A stretch of DNA of 64,000 bases from an uncultured bacterium (GCA_937896235.1 CALBMX010000034.1:62001-126000), one strand, 5' to 3'. Counted from the first letter of the stretch, positions 8,219 to 16,995 are shown. Numbers and translations: made by a program. The notes: generated by a model not told the origin, from the letters alone.

Positions 8219-9548
8219 TCTCTTTGATGGTGTCTTTCACAGAGCGATAGCAACCGGCTGTCAGCCTCGCTATCAAGGTAGCATCGAGAAGGTCTCTGGC
8301 GTCATGGTTGAGGCCCGCGGCGTACCCGCTGCGATGGGTGAACTGTGCCTAATTGACCGCGGCACGCTTGGTTCGATCCGGGCTGAAGTTGTCGGGTTTC
8401 GCGACAACACGACCCTACTTATGCCCCACGGCGACTTGGCGGGCATCTCGCCCATGCAGAAGGTCTCTGCACTTGGCGCGCCGTTTACCGTCAACGTCGG
8501 CTCCCACCTGCTCGGCCAGACCTTGGATGGTTTTGGCGAGGCGTTTGGTGGAAGCCAAACCGTCAACTACCCGGGTTTCGACGCCGTTGAGATGCCCGTT
8601 CGAGCGGAGGCTCCGGCACCTCTCGATCGCCCTCCCATCCTACAACCCCTTCGCACTGGAGTCCGCGCCATCGACGGTCTGACCACGCTGGGCAAGGGTC
8701 AGCGCCTTGGGATTTTCGCCGGCTCTGGCGTTGGAAAGTCCACGCTACTCGGACAGATTACGCGCGGCACCGACGCAGACATCACCATCGTATGCCTCGT
8801 CGGCGAACGTGGTCGTGAGGTACGCGATTTCGTGGAAGAGGTCCTTGGAGAAGAGGGTCGCAAACACGCGGTAACCGTCGTAGCCACGTCGGACCGCCCG
8901 CCGATCGAACGCTTTCTCGCTCCCTTTGTCGCCGTCACCATCGCAGAGTTTTTCCGCGATCAAGGCTTGGATGTCCTTCTTGTGATGGACTCCGTCACGC
9001 GCTTTGCCGCCGCCTCCCGCGAGATCGGACTGGCCGCCGGTGAACCCCCGACTGTGCGCGGCTTTCCGCCCAGCTTCTTCGCCACAGTCCCGAAGTTGAT
9101 CGAACGCATGGGAACCTCGAATCGTGGCTCCATTACAGGTCTAATCACGATATTGCTCGATGCTGACGACCCCAACGATCCCGTCTCTGACACACTTCGT
9201 GGGCTTTTAGACGGACACATTTACCTCACGAGAGAGCTCGCCAACCGTGGGCACTTTCCAGCTATCGACGTATTGTCCAGCTTGTCTCGCTTGATGTCCC
9301 GCATCGCCGAACCAGAGCACATCGCGCTTGCCCAGCGCATGCGTGAAGATCTTGGAGTCTGGCGCGAGGGCCGGGACCTTGTTGAGATCGGCGCCTATAA
9401 ACCGGGGACGAATCCACGCCTCGACGGGGCGATCTCTCGCGTTGCCGCGCTCGATGCTTTCGCGCGCCAAGCTGTGAGCGACCACACCGAAATCGAGGAG
9501 ACGGTCGACCTCTTGCGCATGATCTACGGAGGCGGGCCCGTAGCTTAG
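8211..9548 (+). CDS. fliI: Flagellum-specific export ATPase FliI
   Basis: Cytosolic ATPase that energises type III export of flagellar subunits, related to the F1 beta subunit. The real start is taken as ATG at 8211, overlapping the fliH stop (ATGCTTGA). The reading frame is open far upstream to 7833, but that extension lies inside fliH and has no FliI homology. The resulting 445-residue protein is of normal length. Walker A is at about 171-177 (GSGVGKS), the catalytic GERGREV follows at about 198-204, and the Walker B region reads VLLVMDSVTRFA. Confidence 0.94.
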   Translation: MLDLFDGVFHRAIATGCQPRYQGSIEKVSGVMVEARGVPAAMGELCLIDRGTLGSIRAEVVGFRDNTTLLMPHGDLAGISPMQKVSALGAPFTVNVGSHLLGQTLDGFGEAFGGSQTVNYPGFDAVEMPVRAEAPAPLDRPPILQPLRTGVRAIDGLTTLGKGQRLGIFAGSGVGKSTLLGQITRGTDADITIVCLVGERGREVRDFVEEVLGEEGRKHAVTVVATSDRPPIERFLAPFVAVTIAEFFRDQGLDVLLVMDSVTRFAAASREIGLAAGEPPTVRGFPPSFFATVPKLIERMGTSNRGSITGLITILLDADDPNDPVSDTLRGLLDGHIYLTRELANRGHFPAIDVLSSLSRLMSRIAEPEHIALAQRMREDLGVWREGRDLVEIGAYKPGTNPRLDGAISRVAALDAFARQAVSDHTEIEETVDLLRMIYGGGPVA

Positions 9549-9561
9549 GCGCGGGTAAGTT

Positions 9562-10092
9562 TTGCCACGCGGCTTCCAATTTCGTCTGGCTCGTGTGCTG
9601 CGGGTGCGAGAACTTTTCGAAGAGACTGCTCGGGCCGAGCTCGGGATCGCGATCGCGGCGGCGAACGAAGCCGCGGCATATGTCGAGCACCTGCGCTCAG
9701 AGGTCGTCGCCGCGCGTGAGAGCCTCGCGGAGCTACAGACAAAGCCGAGTATTGATCCAGGTAGCTTGATCGCCAAGGACAAGTGTGTCGTCTCACTACT
9801 TATGGCACTCCGGCCTGCCAAAACACGCCATAGCCAGCTGCTGTTTGCTTCGGAAAAGGCCAAAGCAATCTGGATGACCAAGAAGGCCGAAGCTCAAGCG
9901 CTCGACAAGCTGTCGGTTCGCCACCGCGACAAGCATCGCGAAGAGGTGAATATCAAAGAGAACGCCGAACAGGACGAGGTTGCCAATTCTCGAGCCTTCG
10001 CTAAGTCAGCAGCTGAGACACTGGAGGAAAAGTCTCGCAAAGCTCGAACTTCACCCTTTAGGGAAATTGCCACTTCGCACGATAGTCAGTAG
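9562..10092 (+). CDS. fliJ: Flagellar export chaperone FliJ
   Basis: Coiled-coil stalk-like protein of the FliI ATPase complex, 176 residues. The start matches the family (PRGFQFRLARVLRVRELFEE) and the rest is an uninterrupted Ala/Glu/Lys-rich alpha-helical hairpin. The initiator is TTG, 13 bases after the fliI stop; the second TTG start in this operon after fliH. The sequence is weakly conserved in general, so the call leans on position and on the N-terminal motif. Confidence 0.8.
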   Translation: MPRGFQFRLARVLRVRELFEETARAELGIAIAAANEAAAYVEHLRSEVVAARESLAELQTKPSIDPGSLIAKDKCVVSLLMALRPAKTRHSQLLFASEKAKAIWMTKKAEAQALDKLSVRHRDKHREEVNIKENAEQDEVANSRAFAKSAAETLEEKSRKARTSPFREIATSHDSQ

Positions 10093-10121
10093 AGAGGCCT
10101 CTCCAAGGCTCAGTACCCGCA

Positions 10122-10841
10122 ATGAAAGTGAACAAAATCATCGAGCTCGTCGCTCTTGTCGTCGGCGGATTCTCCCTGTTCATGGCGTCTTTCCTGATCT
10201 TCGCTTTATCGGCGGGGGTTCCAGCACATGAAGTCGCCTTGGTGGGTGGACTGTTTCCAAAACCGGCTTCCACCGTTTCCGGTACGAGCGGAGAGTCCAT
10301 AAACCCCGCCAATCCAGATGTTGTTGACAAGACAATGGACGACGTGGTCATTGCCACGATTGGACGTCTGCCTGCCTATCAGCTGCAATCGGCTTTCAAC
10401 GACGACGAACTTGCCGAAGTTGTCAACGAGCTGAAGCGCGTCAAGGCGGAGTTCGAAGAGGGAATCGTGGACATCGAGAAGCGTGAGGCTGACGTGGAGA
10501 CCCACGCGGCCAACCTCGAAGAGAGGGCGCGTGTGCTCAACGAATACATGGCGACCATCGACCGCCGCGAGCTTGAAATGGCGCTAGTCCAAGAAGAGCT
10601 CGACGCGGGCGTGAAAGTAAGAAACGACCAAGATGATGCCCGCTGGGCTAAGAAGGCCAAGGGTTACGAGAGCGAGGACGACATCGACCTCCACGCAAGG
10701 CGCTTAGCGCTGTTGCTGCCAGAAGAGGCCGCGCAAATCTTGCGCTACCTCCAACCCGAGCAACGCACTCTAATTCTCAACGCCTTGGGTGATGATGACT
10801 TCCAGTCCTTCAACGACGCCTACGCGGCGATCGAAGAGTAG
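10122..10841 (+). CDS. MotE-like membrane coiled-coil protein
   Basis: The 239-residue product has one N-terminal membrane span (about 7-30, IIELVALVVGGFSLFMASFLIFAL), a periplasmic linker, a long coiled coil (about 80-165), and a C-terminal MgtE-N-like segment (LLPEEAAQILRYLQPEQRTLILNALGDDDFQS). This layout is that of MotE, a chaperone-like partner of the periplasmic motility machinery in several bacteria, and the gene lies between fliJ and the motA/motB genes as motE often does. A role in stator or basal-body assembly is therefore likely but inferred. Downstream, 151 bases separate it from motA. Confidence 0.65.
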   Translation: MKVNKIIELVALVVGGFSLFMASFLIFALSAGVPAHEVALVGGLFPKPASTVSGTSGESINPANPDVVDKTMDDVVIATIGRLPAYQLQSAFNDDELAEVVNELKRVKAEFEEGIVDIEKREADVETHAANLEERARVLNEYMATIDRRELEMALVQEELDAGVKVRNDQDDARWAKKAKGYESEDDIDLHARRLALLLPEEAAQILRYLQPEQRTLILNALGDDDFQSFNDAYAAIEE

Positions 10842-10992
10842 AAAGACCGCTCGCGCCCGCTCCATTAAAAGGAATGCGAACCCGTTACGTGTTCAAAGTC
10901 CTTTAGGGAAAATGGGGTTCATCCGATAAAGCCGGTAGAGGTACGCCTCACTTGTATCTCCAAACCCAGCTCCCCGCGAAACCAACGACCCC
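10842..10992 (+). other. Intergenic gap before motA
   Basis: This is the only sizeable gap in the first flagellar unit. A string TCCGATAA at 10922-10929 matches seven of eight bases of the FliA (sigma-28) -10 consensus, but no TAAA -35 element lies 15 bases upstream of it. No terminator-like hairpin was found. It may hold a separate stator-gene promoter, but the sequence alone does not establish one. Confidence 0.25.
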
Positions 10993-11757
10993 ATGGATCT
11001 AGCAACCATCATCGGATTCCTGATTTCATTCGGGCTCGTATTCCAGGCGATGGCCGGTGGTGGTGGTATCGGTGGCTTCATCGACGTGCCGTCCATTGGC
11101 ATTGTGTTCGGGGGGACCACCGGATCTATGCTGATGAACTTCCCCATGGGGCAGTGCGCAAGTGTGGTGAAGGTCACGATGCAGACGCTCATCTTTAAGA
11201 TGAGTACGCCAACAGAGGAGATTGAGCGCATTGTCGAATACGCAAACCTCGCACGTCGCGAGGGTCTATTGGCACTTGAAGAAAAGCTGCAATCGGTCCA
11301 AGACCCCTTCTTCGCCAAAGGCATTCAACTTGTGATTGACGGCTTCCCCGTCGAGACCGTTCGCGACATCATGGAGCTCGAGGCGGACTGGCAGTTCCAG
11401 CGCCACGGCGCTGGTCGCAAAGTACTCGAGTCCGCCGCCGCGACGGCACCCGCCTTCGGCATGGTGGGTACGCTCATCGGTCTGGTAAAGATGCTCGCGA
11501 ACCTTTCAAACCCAGATGACATCGGCGCAGGTATGTCCGTTGCTCTGTTGACGACACTCTACGGCGCCATGCTAGCCAACATGGTCCTTATTCCACTTGC
11601 TGGAAAACTCGAGGCGCGCGCCAAGGAAGAGGTTCTCTTACGCGACCTTATGGTGGAAGGCATTGTCTCTATTCAATCCGGAGAGAAGCCTCAACTGATC
11701 AAAGAGAAGCTCAAGAGCTTCCTAGCTCCATCGGCCCGCGCGGCAATCGAGGACTAA
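10993..11757 (+). CDS. motA: Flagellar motor stator protein MotA
   Basis: Inner-membrane stator subunit, 254 residues, forming an ion channel with MotB. Four hydrophobic spans are visible, the first at about 3-20 and the last two around 150-200 (PAFGMVGTLIGLVKMLANL, then VALLTTLYGAMLANMVLIPLAGKLE), with the cytoplasmic loop between spans 2 and 3 that contacts FliG. It resembles the PomA/MotP branch in length. The next gene starts three bases after the stop, so MotA is tightly coupled to the first MotB. Confidence 0.93.
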   Translation: MDLATIIGFLISFGLVFQAMAGGGGIGGFIDVPSIGIVFGGTTGSMLMNFPMGQCASVVKVTMQTLIFKMSTPTEEIERIVEYANLARREGLLALEEKLQSVQDPFFAKGIQLVIDGFPVETVRDIMELEADWQFQRHGAGRKVLESAAATAPAFGMVGTLIGLVKMLANLSNPDDIGAGMSVALLTTLYGAMLANMVLIPLAGKLEARAKEEVLLRDLMVEGIVSIQSGEKPQLIKEKLKSFLAPSARAAIED

Positions 11758-11760
11758 AGC

Positions 11761-12591
11761 GTGGGGAAGAAAAAGGACGGGCCACCGCCTGACGAGGGCG
11801 GACCGGAGACACCCGAGTGGATCGTTACCTTCTCGGACATGATCTCGCTGCTCGTGACGTTCTTCGTTCTGCTCCTGACGTTCTCTAGCCTAGAGTCCGC
11901 AGATGTGATCAAGTTGAAGGGTCTTACTAGCGGGTCCAGGGGATCCATCGTGACAACACTTGCGAGCTCCATGATTAGCGATCCCGTCAACCGCATGACC
12001 AAGACAGACTTCTCACGAGGTCTGAATGACCCCCACTCGCGTCCTCCCGAAGAGCTGCCCGATGACATTGCGGAGCATGGTTTTAAGAAAAGCGACGATC
12101 AGGTCGAGATGGACCTCAGCTCCATAGGGGACGGACTCGAGATCCCTTTTGGTGACCCCTGCTATTTCAGCCCGGGCTCGGCCGAGCTTCCCCAGGAGCT
12201 GGCGGAGCGAGCCTCGGAATTAGCAGAGGTTGTTTCGCACTATCCCTACATGGTCTTGGTAGAGGGCTTCACGGATGACGCCTTCCAGGCGACAAAAGCC
12301 TTTCCAGACGCCGAGTCCCTTGCACTTGCCCGTGCACGTGCAGTTGCAGACGTCATGGTTGGTACGACTGACCTAGAGCGCATGAAAGTTCTCGTTGCTG
12401 GCCCGGGGTCAGAGCGCCCGGTCGCGAGTAACGAAACCGCTGCAGGTCGAAGGGAAAACCGACGCGTTTCGGTGCGTTTACTTACGCTCCCTGCTAGCTA
12501 CCAGAACTACCTTAAGTCCGAACGTCAACGCCTGGAAAGCGAAGGCGAACCAGGAGCTGGCGACACCTTCGCGGACCCCGAGGGAGATTAG
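11761..12591 (+). CDS. motB: Flagellar motor protein MotB, first copy
   Basis: Peptidoglycan-anchored stator subunit, 276 residues. The single membrane span (about 21-42) carries the ion-binding aspartate at residue 26 (PEWIVTFSDMISLLVTFF). A plug-like linker is followed by an OmpA-type peptidoglycan-binding domain (about 140-255) with EGFTDD, LALARARAVADVM and NRRVSVRLL. The initiator is GTG, four bases after the motA stop codon. A second, clearly different MotB follows immediately, so this motor may be built from one MotA and two MotB types. Confidence 0.88.
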   Translation: MGKKKDGPPPDEGGPETPEWIVTFSDMISLLVTFFVLLLTFSSLESADVIKLKGLTSGSRGSIVTTLASSMISDPVNRMTKTDFSRGLNDPHSRPPEELPDDIAEHGFKKSDDQVEMDLSSIGDGLEIPFGDPCYFSPGSAELPQELAERASELAEVVSHYPYMVLVEGFTDDAFQATKAFPDAESLALARARAVADVMVGTTDLERMKVLVAGPGSERPVASNETAAGRRENRRVSVRLLTLPASYQNYLKSERQRLESEGEPGAGDTFADPEGD

Positions 12592-12593
12592 CC

Positions 12594-13289
12594 ATGGGCG
12601 CAAAACCAGAAGAGAAGAAGGCGGGCCCCCCCGCCTACATGGTCTCCTTCGGAGACATGATGACCTTGATTCTGACGTTCTTCATTTTGCTCGTTTCGAT
12701 GGCCAAGACCCAAGAACCCGGCCTGATAGCGGATGGCCTAGGGGCCTATCAGGTCGCCCGGGACTCGCACGGCCTTAATGGAGTTCTCTCCGGCGCCGAA
12801 AAGCAAGCCATCTTCGATAAGTCACGCATGAAGTTCGGTTTGCCTACCAAGGCGGAAGAGCTGGCTGCAGGCGAGTTCGACATGACGACTAGCCTGGAGC
12901 TCCTTCGCACCAAAGCCGCCGAAGGTCTCAAGCCCCACGACGAGGTTCCGCAGCCGAACTTGGCGATGTTCGACCCCAACTCATTCGAGTTGAACTACGA
13001 CGCTCGCCGATTCCTAGACCGAATTTCCACGACCATTCGGCCCGCAAAGAGGCAGATCCTGGTCCTCGAGGGCCACGCAGCGGACTCAAATGGTATGGAT
13101 CCTGACCGCGATAGCGATTTGGCCTACAAACGCGCCCGAGTGGTAAGAAAGTACCTAATCGAAAACCACAATTTCGCCGATGAGAGGGTAGAGGCCCGCG
13201 CCTGGTTGATGGAAATCACCGGGCCTGAGGACGTAGCGACTCGGTCTGTCGACGGACGGCTGGTCACACCCAACTCGGTCTTCGAATAG
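12594..13289 (+). CDS. MotB-like stator protein, second copy
   Basis: This 231-residue protein is a diverged paralogue of the MotB encoded just before it. It keeps the ion-binding aspartate (residue 21 in YMVSFGDMMTLILTFFILL) and an OmpA-like C-terminal domain (ILVLEGHAADSNGM, then YKRARVVRKYLIENHNFADERV). It lacks a clear long plug region and is 45 residues shorter. Both copies look functional, so they may form a mixed MotB dimer or serve different ions or conditions; the sequence does not decide. ATG start two bases after the previous stop. Confidence 0.82.
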   Translation: MGAKPEEKKAGPPAYMVSFGDMMTLILTFFILLVSMAKTQEPGLIADGLGAYQVARDSHGLNGVLSGAEKQAIFDKSRMKFGLPTKAEELAAGEFDMTTSLELLRTKAAEGLKPHDEVPQPNLAMFDPNSFELNYDARRFLDRISTTIRPAKRQILVLEGHAADSNGMDPDRDSDLAYKRARVVRKYLIENHNFADERVEARAWLMEITGPEDVATRSVDGRLVTPNSVFE

Positions 13290-13304
13290 CGCAAAGAATT
13301 AACC

Positions 13305-14090
13305 ATGGCTAAGGAAAACAAAGAACCGGAAGACGGCGCCGACGGCGAAGCTGAACCCAAGAAGAGCAAGAAAGGGCTTTCCTTAGGTGGCGGTATGGTT
13401 GCACTTGTAGGCGTCGCCTATTTTGGCGCAACCATGGGTACGCCCTCGCTCGACCCTGTCCCTCAATACCAAGGCCCTTATGTGCTCTCGCTTACCGGCG
13501 AAGAGAGCCTTCAGGTGAACCTCGCAGTCACTGAGGGCAACAAGTATTTGGTCATGAAATTGAACGTTGAGTACGACTGCTATGACCCAGCGTATTTCGA
13601 GTTGCGCAATGCTGACGATGAAGGGCTGCACTTCAATGCCCTTATCTACGATCGCATGTTAGAGGTCGCAGGGACGAAGACTCCGGAGATGGTCTCCAAT
13701 GAGGCCTCTCGAAAGGCACTGTGGTTGGAGCTGCGCGATGCGCTTGACCCGATCTGCTTCCCCATCCACATCGGGGACACGAACAATCCCTACACCAAAG
13801 ATTCGGAGAGCGGCGTCAAGCCAGGCGACTCCACCTTGCTGTCGGATTTGCGAGGCCGGTTCGAGGACCATCTACTTTATGTCGATGCTCCCGCGAAGAC
13901 CTTGCGCTTAGATGAGGGCGAGTCCGTTGGATACAACGGGGTTGAGATCGACCTCCTTGTAGAGAACCAAGACGGCAAGTCGATCTATGTCAACGTCAGC
14001 GAAGTCAACTCCGACTATGTTGGAGAGCTTAGGGTCGGCGTGAAAGGTCGCTTGCGCCGGGTCCTGGTCGAAAAATTCGGTCTACAGTAA
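13305..14090 (+). CDS. FliL-like stator-associated membrane protein
   Basis: Protein of 261 residues placed exactly where fliL sits in many operons (after the stator genes, before fliM). It has a charged cytoplasmic N-terminus (1-25, Lys/Glu-rich), one weak membrane span (about 28-43, GGGMVALVGVAYFGATMG) and a periplasmic domain whose first strand (ESLQVNLAVTEGNKYLVMKLNVEYD) resembles FliL. It is longer than usual FliL (about 150-180), with the extra part in the middle, so the family call is moderate. FliL forms rings around stator units and supports swimming under load. Confidence 0.6.
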   Translation: MAKENKEPEDGADGEAEPKKSKKGLSLGGGMVALVGVAYFGATMGTPSLDPVPQYQGPYVLSLTGEESLQVNLAVTEGNKYLVMKLNVEYDCYDPAYFELRNADDEGLHFNALIYDRMLEVAGTKTPEMVSNEASRKALWLELRDALDPICFPIHIGDTNNPYTKDSESGVKPGDSTLLSDLRGRFEDHLLYVDAPAKTLRLDEGESVGYNGVEIDLLVENQDGKSIYVNVSEVNSDYVGELRVGVKGRLRRVLVEKFGLQ

Positions 14091-14105
14091 AAACTTACCT
14101 GCCCA

Positions 14106-15068
14106 ATGACCTCTAAGTTGACATCCGAAGAAGAGCAAGCTATCGCCGACGCGATGGCTGGTAGCGGTGTTGCGGGCACCAAGAATATGGACGTGACCGA
14201 GCGGGATTTCCGTATTCCACGTCGGCTCAGTCTTGAGGTCATCAAGAAGTTGGATGCCACTCTGCGCAACTCGATTCCGAGTTTGAAGCGGTCTCTACAA
14301 TCTGTACTTCCTGCGGAGTTTGTCTTAGAGCCCACGGGCGTTCGGGAGATGACCGCTCTCGGGTTGTTCGAGGTCACTCAAGCACCCTTCGTGATTGCGC
14401 GCTTTGAAAGTCAAGGTGCTCCCGGTTGGGTTTCGTGGTCTCACGAGCCCGCGCTCGCCTGTGTGAAGGCTGCCCTGGGAGTGACTCCCTCCCAACGCGA
14501 TGATGGCGATGACGTAGACCCGGACGCTGAGAAAGAGCAACGCGACTTCTCCTTCATCGAGCGCCGTGTTTTAGGCCGATTGATCGAGGCCATCCTCGCG
14601 CCAATCTCCCGCATGTTTAAGTTTGATGTCAACAACATGCTTGTCGCCGAAAAGGAAGACGACATCGGATCCTGGGAAGACGCTGGACAAGATGCGGATG
14701 CCCACCGGCTCTGCATCGACCTACAGCTCGACGCGCTGGGCATGGCAAGCTCACTCACCCTCTATCTCCCCGGCTTTCACTCCAAGGATGTCGAAGAAGA
14801 AGAAGAGGCGACATCTGTGCAAACGCCAAAGCACCTAGAGGCCATCCCCATCGAGTTGCGCGCTCTTTTTGACACCGTTCAAGTTCCTCTCAGCCAACTG
14901 CTGGACTTAGAGGTTGGAGACATTCTCCCATTGAGCCCTATACGCTCCACAAATTTACAAATCAACGTTGGCGACGAACCTGTTGCCCGCGGAGAACTCG
15001 GTAGAAACTTCGAGCGCCTTGCTATACGCGTGCTTGAAATCTTCGACCCACCTACTCTTGAGAACTAG
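14106..15068 (+). CDS. fliM: Flagellar motor switch protein FliM
   Basis: C-ring subunit that receives CheY-P, 320 residues. The central domain contains ERDFRIPRRLSLEVIKKLDATLRNSIPSLKRSL and RDFSFIERRVLGRLIEAILAPI. The C-terminal SpoA-type domain (PLSQLLDLEVGDILPLSP) dimerises or pairs with FliN. The usual N-terminal CheY-binding motif LSQEEIDALL is only weakly kept (LTSEEEQAIADAM), which may mean altered CheY docking. An acidic insert lies around 130-145. fliN begins two bases after the stop. Confidence 0.88.
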   Translation: MTSKLTSEEEQAIADAMAGSGVAGTKNMDVTERDFRIPRRLSLEVIKKLDATLRNSIPSLKRSLQSVLPAEFVLEPTGVREMTALGLFEVTQAPFVIARFESQGAPGWVSWSHEPALACVKAALGVTPSQRDDGDDVDPDAEKEQRDFSFIERRVLGRLIEAILAPISRMFKFDVNNMLVAEKEDDIGSWEDAGQDADAHRLCIDLQLDALGMASSLTLYLPGFHSKDVEEEEEATSVQTPKHLEAIPIELRALFDTVQVPLSQLLDLEVGDILPLSPIRSTNLQINVGDEPVARGELGRNFERLAIRVLEIFDPPTLEN

Positions 15069-15070
15069 TC

Positions 15071-15442
15071 ATGGCTGAAAACGAACAAGCACAGGCGGTC
15101 GACGCGACCAAAGGAGTCGCGGCCCAAATCGATCAAGCGACGAACGCGGTTTCCGCGCAAGTTAACGAACTCGAACAGCTCCAGGCTGGCGGAGGTGGAG
15201 ACGGCTCCATGAGCCTTAGCCAACTGTTGGCCGTGGGAGTTGAAGTCACTGTCGAAGTCGGTCGCGCCCGCTCGACATTTTCGGAGCTCATGAAAATGGG
15301 GCCCGGCACCTTGCTCGAACTCGACCGGGACGCCCACGAACCCGCCGACATTCTTGTCAACGGAAAGATCGTCGCCAACGGCGAGATCGTCACGATCGGG
15401 GACCGCTATGGCGTGCGAATTACCGCCGTCTTGAACGAGTAG
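15071..15442 (+). CDS. fliN: Flagellar motor switch protein FliN
   Basis: C-ring component of 123 residues. The N-terminal 45 residues are a variable helical region. The rest is a canonical SpoA domain (LLAVGVEVTVEVGRARSTFSEL, then PADILVNGKIVANGEIVTIGDRYGVRITAV). It is the last gene of the first flagellar block. A short imperfect hairpin follows at 15459-15479, after which the next gene is on the opposite strand. Confidence 0.94.
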   Translation: MAENEQAQAVDATKGVAAQIDQATNAVSAQVNELEQLQAGGGGDGSMSLSQLLAVGVEVTVEVGRARSTFSELMKMGPGTLLELDRDAHEPADILVNGKIVANGEIVTIGDRYGVRITAVLNE

Positions 15443-15458
15443 ATTTTATACCAAAGGC

Positions 15459-15479
15459 ACCGCACTCTTCGAGAGCGGT
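15459..15479 (+). terminator. Weak hairpin after fliN
   Basis: Arms ACCGC-A-CTC and GAG-A-GCGGT pair with one A/A mismatch around a TTC loop, 17 bases after the fliN stop. No T-run follows, so this is a poor intrinsic terminator. It is listed because it ends the long flagellar unit. Confidence 0.35.
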
Positions 15480-15674
15480 TAGATCGGGAGGACGAGCTTC
15501 GGCGCGTGCTCCCTTTTCTATAAACTCGCGATGCCATCCGCTGTCCGGCACGCAAGGAGCTGGCAGGCGCGGCAGCGGAAACCCCATGAACCTCCGGCGC
15601 CTTTCGCCGACTTCCCCGACTTTCCGTGTAACCATTCCATTTTCCGTCCGTCTGTATCCCACCCGGGCGGGGGA

Positions 15675-15716
15675 GGAGGTGGAACTGGAACTGGAACTGG
15701 AGGTGGAACTGGAGAT
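15675..15716. repeat. Hexamer tandem repeat (GGAACT)n
   Basis: Seven consecutive six-base units: GGAGGT, GGAACT three times, GGAGGT, GGAACT, GGAGAT. The array is non-coding in any convincing frame and lies 86 bases beyond the 3' end of the FAD oxidoreductase gene. Arrays of this sort can change copy number by replication slippage. Confidence 0.8.
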
Positions 15717-15801
15717 AGAACCGAAGCCTCTAACCTCCCGAACCGGTTCTCCCATAGCCCCGCGGCCAAAGCCAAACGCCGGTGCACCCAATAACCGTCG
15801 A

Positions 15802-16995
15802 CTACGGGTTCACACCAAGTAACCGAGCGTCGAACGCGGCGACCCCTCGTCCCTCCATCCCTTGGCACAATCCCTCGGCAAGCCCTGGCGCTAGCTCCAC
15901 ACCGCGCTCGCCGAGTCCGACGGCAACAAACAGCCCCTCCACCCCGGGTACCGCCCCGACAATCGGCAACCCCGACTTCCGAGTCCAAACCAGCCGCTGC
16001 TCAAGCGCTCCTGAGGCTTGTAAACCGCCCTTGTGGAACGGCAACCTCGCAAGCACCAGGGCCGAAGGGTCCGCAACAAGTTCGGCCCCGCAACCGAGTA
16101 GCCCATGCGCAGAAATACCTCGAACAGCCACCGTCCCCAGCGCCGGCTCGCAGCAGATTTCCACTCCACGCACTAGGTCGACCACCGCGGCATGGGCGTA
16201 CGTGGGCGCCTCACCCGGGCCAAAAAACGACTCCACTTTACTGGGATCTAAAAGCGCATCTCCCAAGTCGCCGGCGGAACCCTCCCCGATTCCCGCCTCC
16301 TCAACAACAAGCGGAGAGTGGAACTTACAGCTGCCAACCGTCCTCCCTACCAGACCGAGGGAGAGCCCGGCCGCTTCCTCGACGAGGGGCACACAAGTAG
16401 AAGCTGCAACCACCACCCGTTTCGTCTCGCAAAAACCCCGACTTGTTTCCAGCCCCACGACCCGCCCACCGCGAACGCGAATCGCCGTGACCTCGGTACC
16501 AAATCGGGTAATGGCGCCTCGAGTTCGCGCCAACCCGAGCAGCTCGGCCAAATAGGTCTTCACATCGACATGCCCCACTTGCGGAACCCAAATCCCGCGC
16601 TCCGCCTCCTCGGCTGCAACTCCGTAGACCTTTCGAGTGAGGCCCGCGCCCTCCACGACCACTGCCTCCACCCGGCGTGCCAACAACTGCGCCAGCCGAA
16701 CGTCCACATCCTCGGACCCGAGCACCAGGGCACCGGACCACCCAAACTGAACCTGTCGCCCCGTATTCGTCTCAAAGCTAGCTGCCTCGCGCACACCCAC
16801 CCGCGCCAGATTCCTCAACGCGGCGGGAACAAAGGCCTCGGAGATCAGCCCGCTATCCGCAGCGTCCAGCTCGTGCGATCCCGTCCCCTCAAACAGAACC
16901 GCCGGCTCCCGAAGAGGGTCCGCACCCCGACACGCCTCCAAGGCAGCCCAAGCCCCCATGATCCCGCCACCGACGATTGCTACTCCTGCATACAT
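15802..16995 (-). CDS. FAD-dependent oxidoreductase (DAO family)
   Basis: Flavoprotein of about 397 residues in the D-amino acid oxidase/glycine oxidase fold. The N-terminal dinucleotide-binding motif is VAIVGGGIMGAWAALEA. A second FAD-contact region reads RGGRVVGLETSRGFCETKRVVVAAS (about residues 185-210), and the C-terminal GLPIVGAVPGVEGLFVAVGLGERGVELAPGLAE is the expected FAD-closing segment. The start is set at ATG 16995, which has GAGGA seven bases ahead; an ATG seven codons earlier is possible. Substrate is unknown. It stands alone, divergent from ispG with about 90 bases between. Confidence 0.75.
   Translation of the reverse strand: MYAGVAIVGGGIMGAWAALEACRGADPLREPAVLFEGTGSHELDAADSGLISEAFVPAALRNLARVGVREAASFETNTGRQVQFGWSGALVLGSEDVDVRLAQLLARRVEAVVVEGAGLTRKVYGVAAEEAERGIWVPQVGHVDVKTYLAELLGLARTRGAITRFGTEVTAIRVRGGRVVGLETSRGFCETKRVVVAASTCVPLVEEAAGLSLGLVGRTVGSCKFHSPLVVEEAGIGEGSAGDLGDALLDPSKVESFFGPGEAPTYAHAAVVDLVRGVEICCEPALGTVAVRGISAHGLLGCGAELVADPSALVLARLPFHKGGLQASGALEQRLVWTRKSGLPIVGAVPGVEGLFVAVGLGERGVELAPGLAEGLCQGMEGRGVAAFDARLLGVNP

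Larger units (their letters stand above)
15443..15801. other. Non-coding spacer after fliN
   Basis: This 359-base spacer lies between convergent fliN and the FAD oxidoreductase. It holds the weak hairpin at 15459-15479 and a hexamer tandem repeat at 15675-15716. Short reading frames exist on both strands but look spurious: their products are only low-complexity translations of the repeat or shadows of one another. No promoter or RNA gene was recognised. Confidence 0.5.

Noticed and set aside
10922-10929. FliA-type -10 box (TCCGATAA) ahead of motA
   Set aside because: No TAAA-type -35 element at the required spacing; the -10 match alone is not enough.
15531-15822. Short plus-strand reading frames with Gly/Thr or Glu/Leu repeats
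   Set aside because: They are translations of the hexamer repeat, have no homology and no ribosome-binding site.
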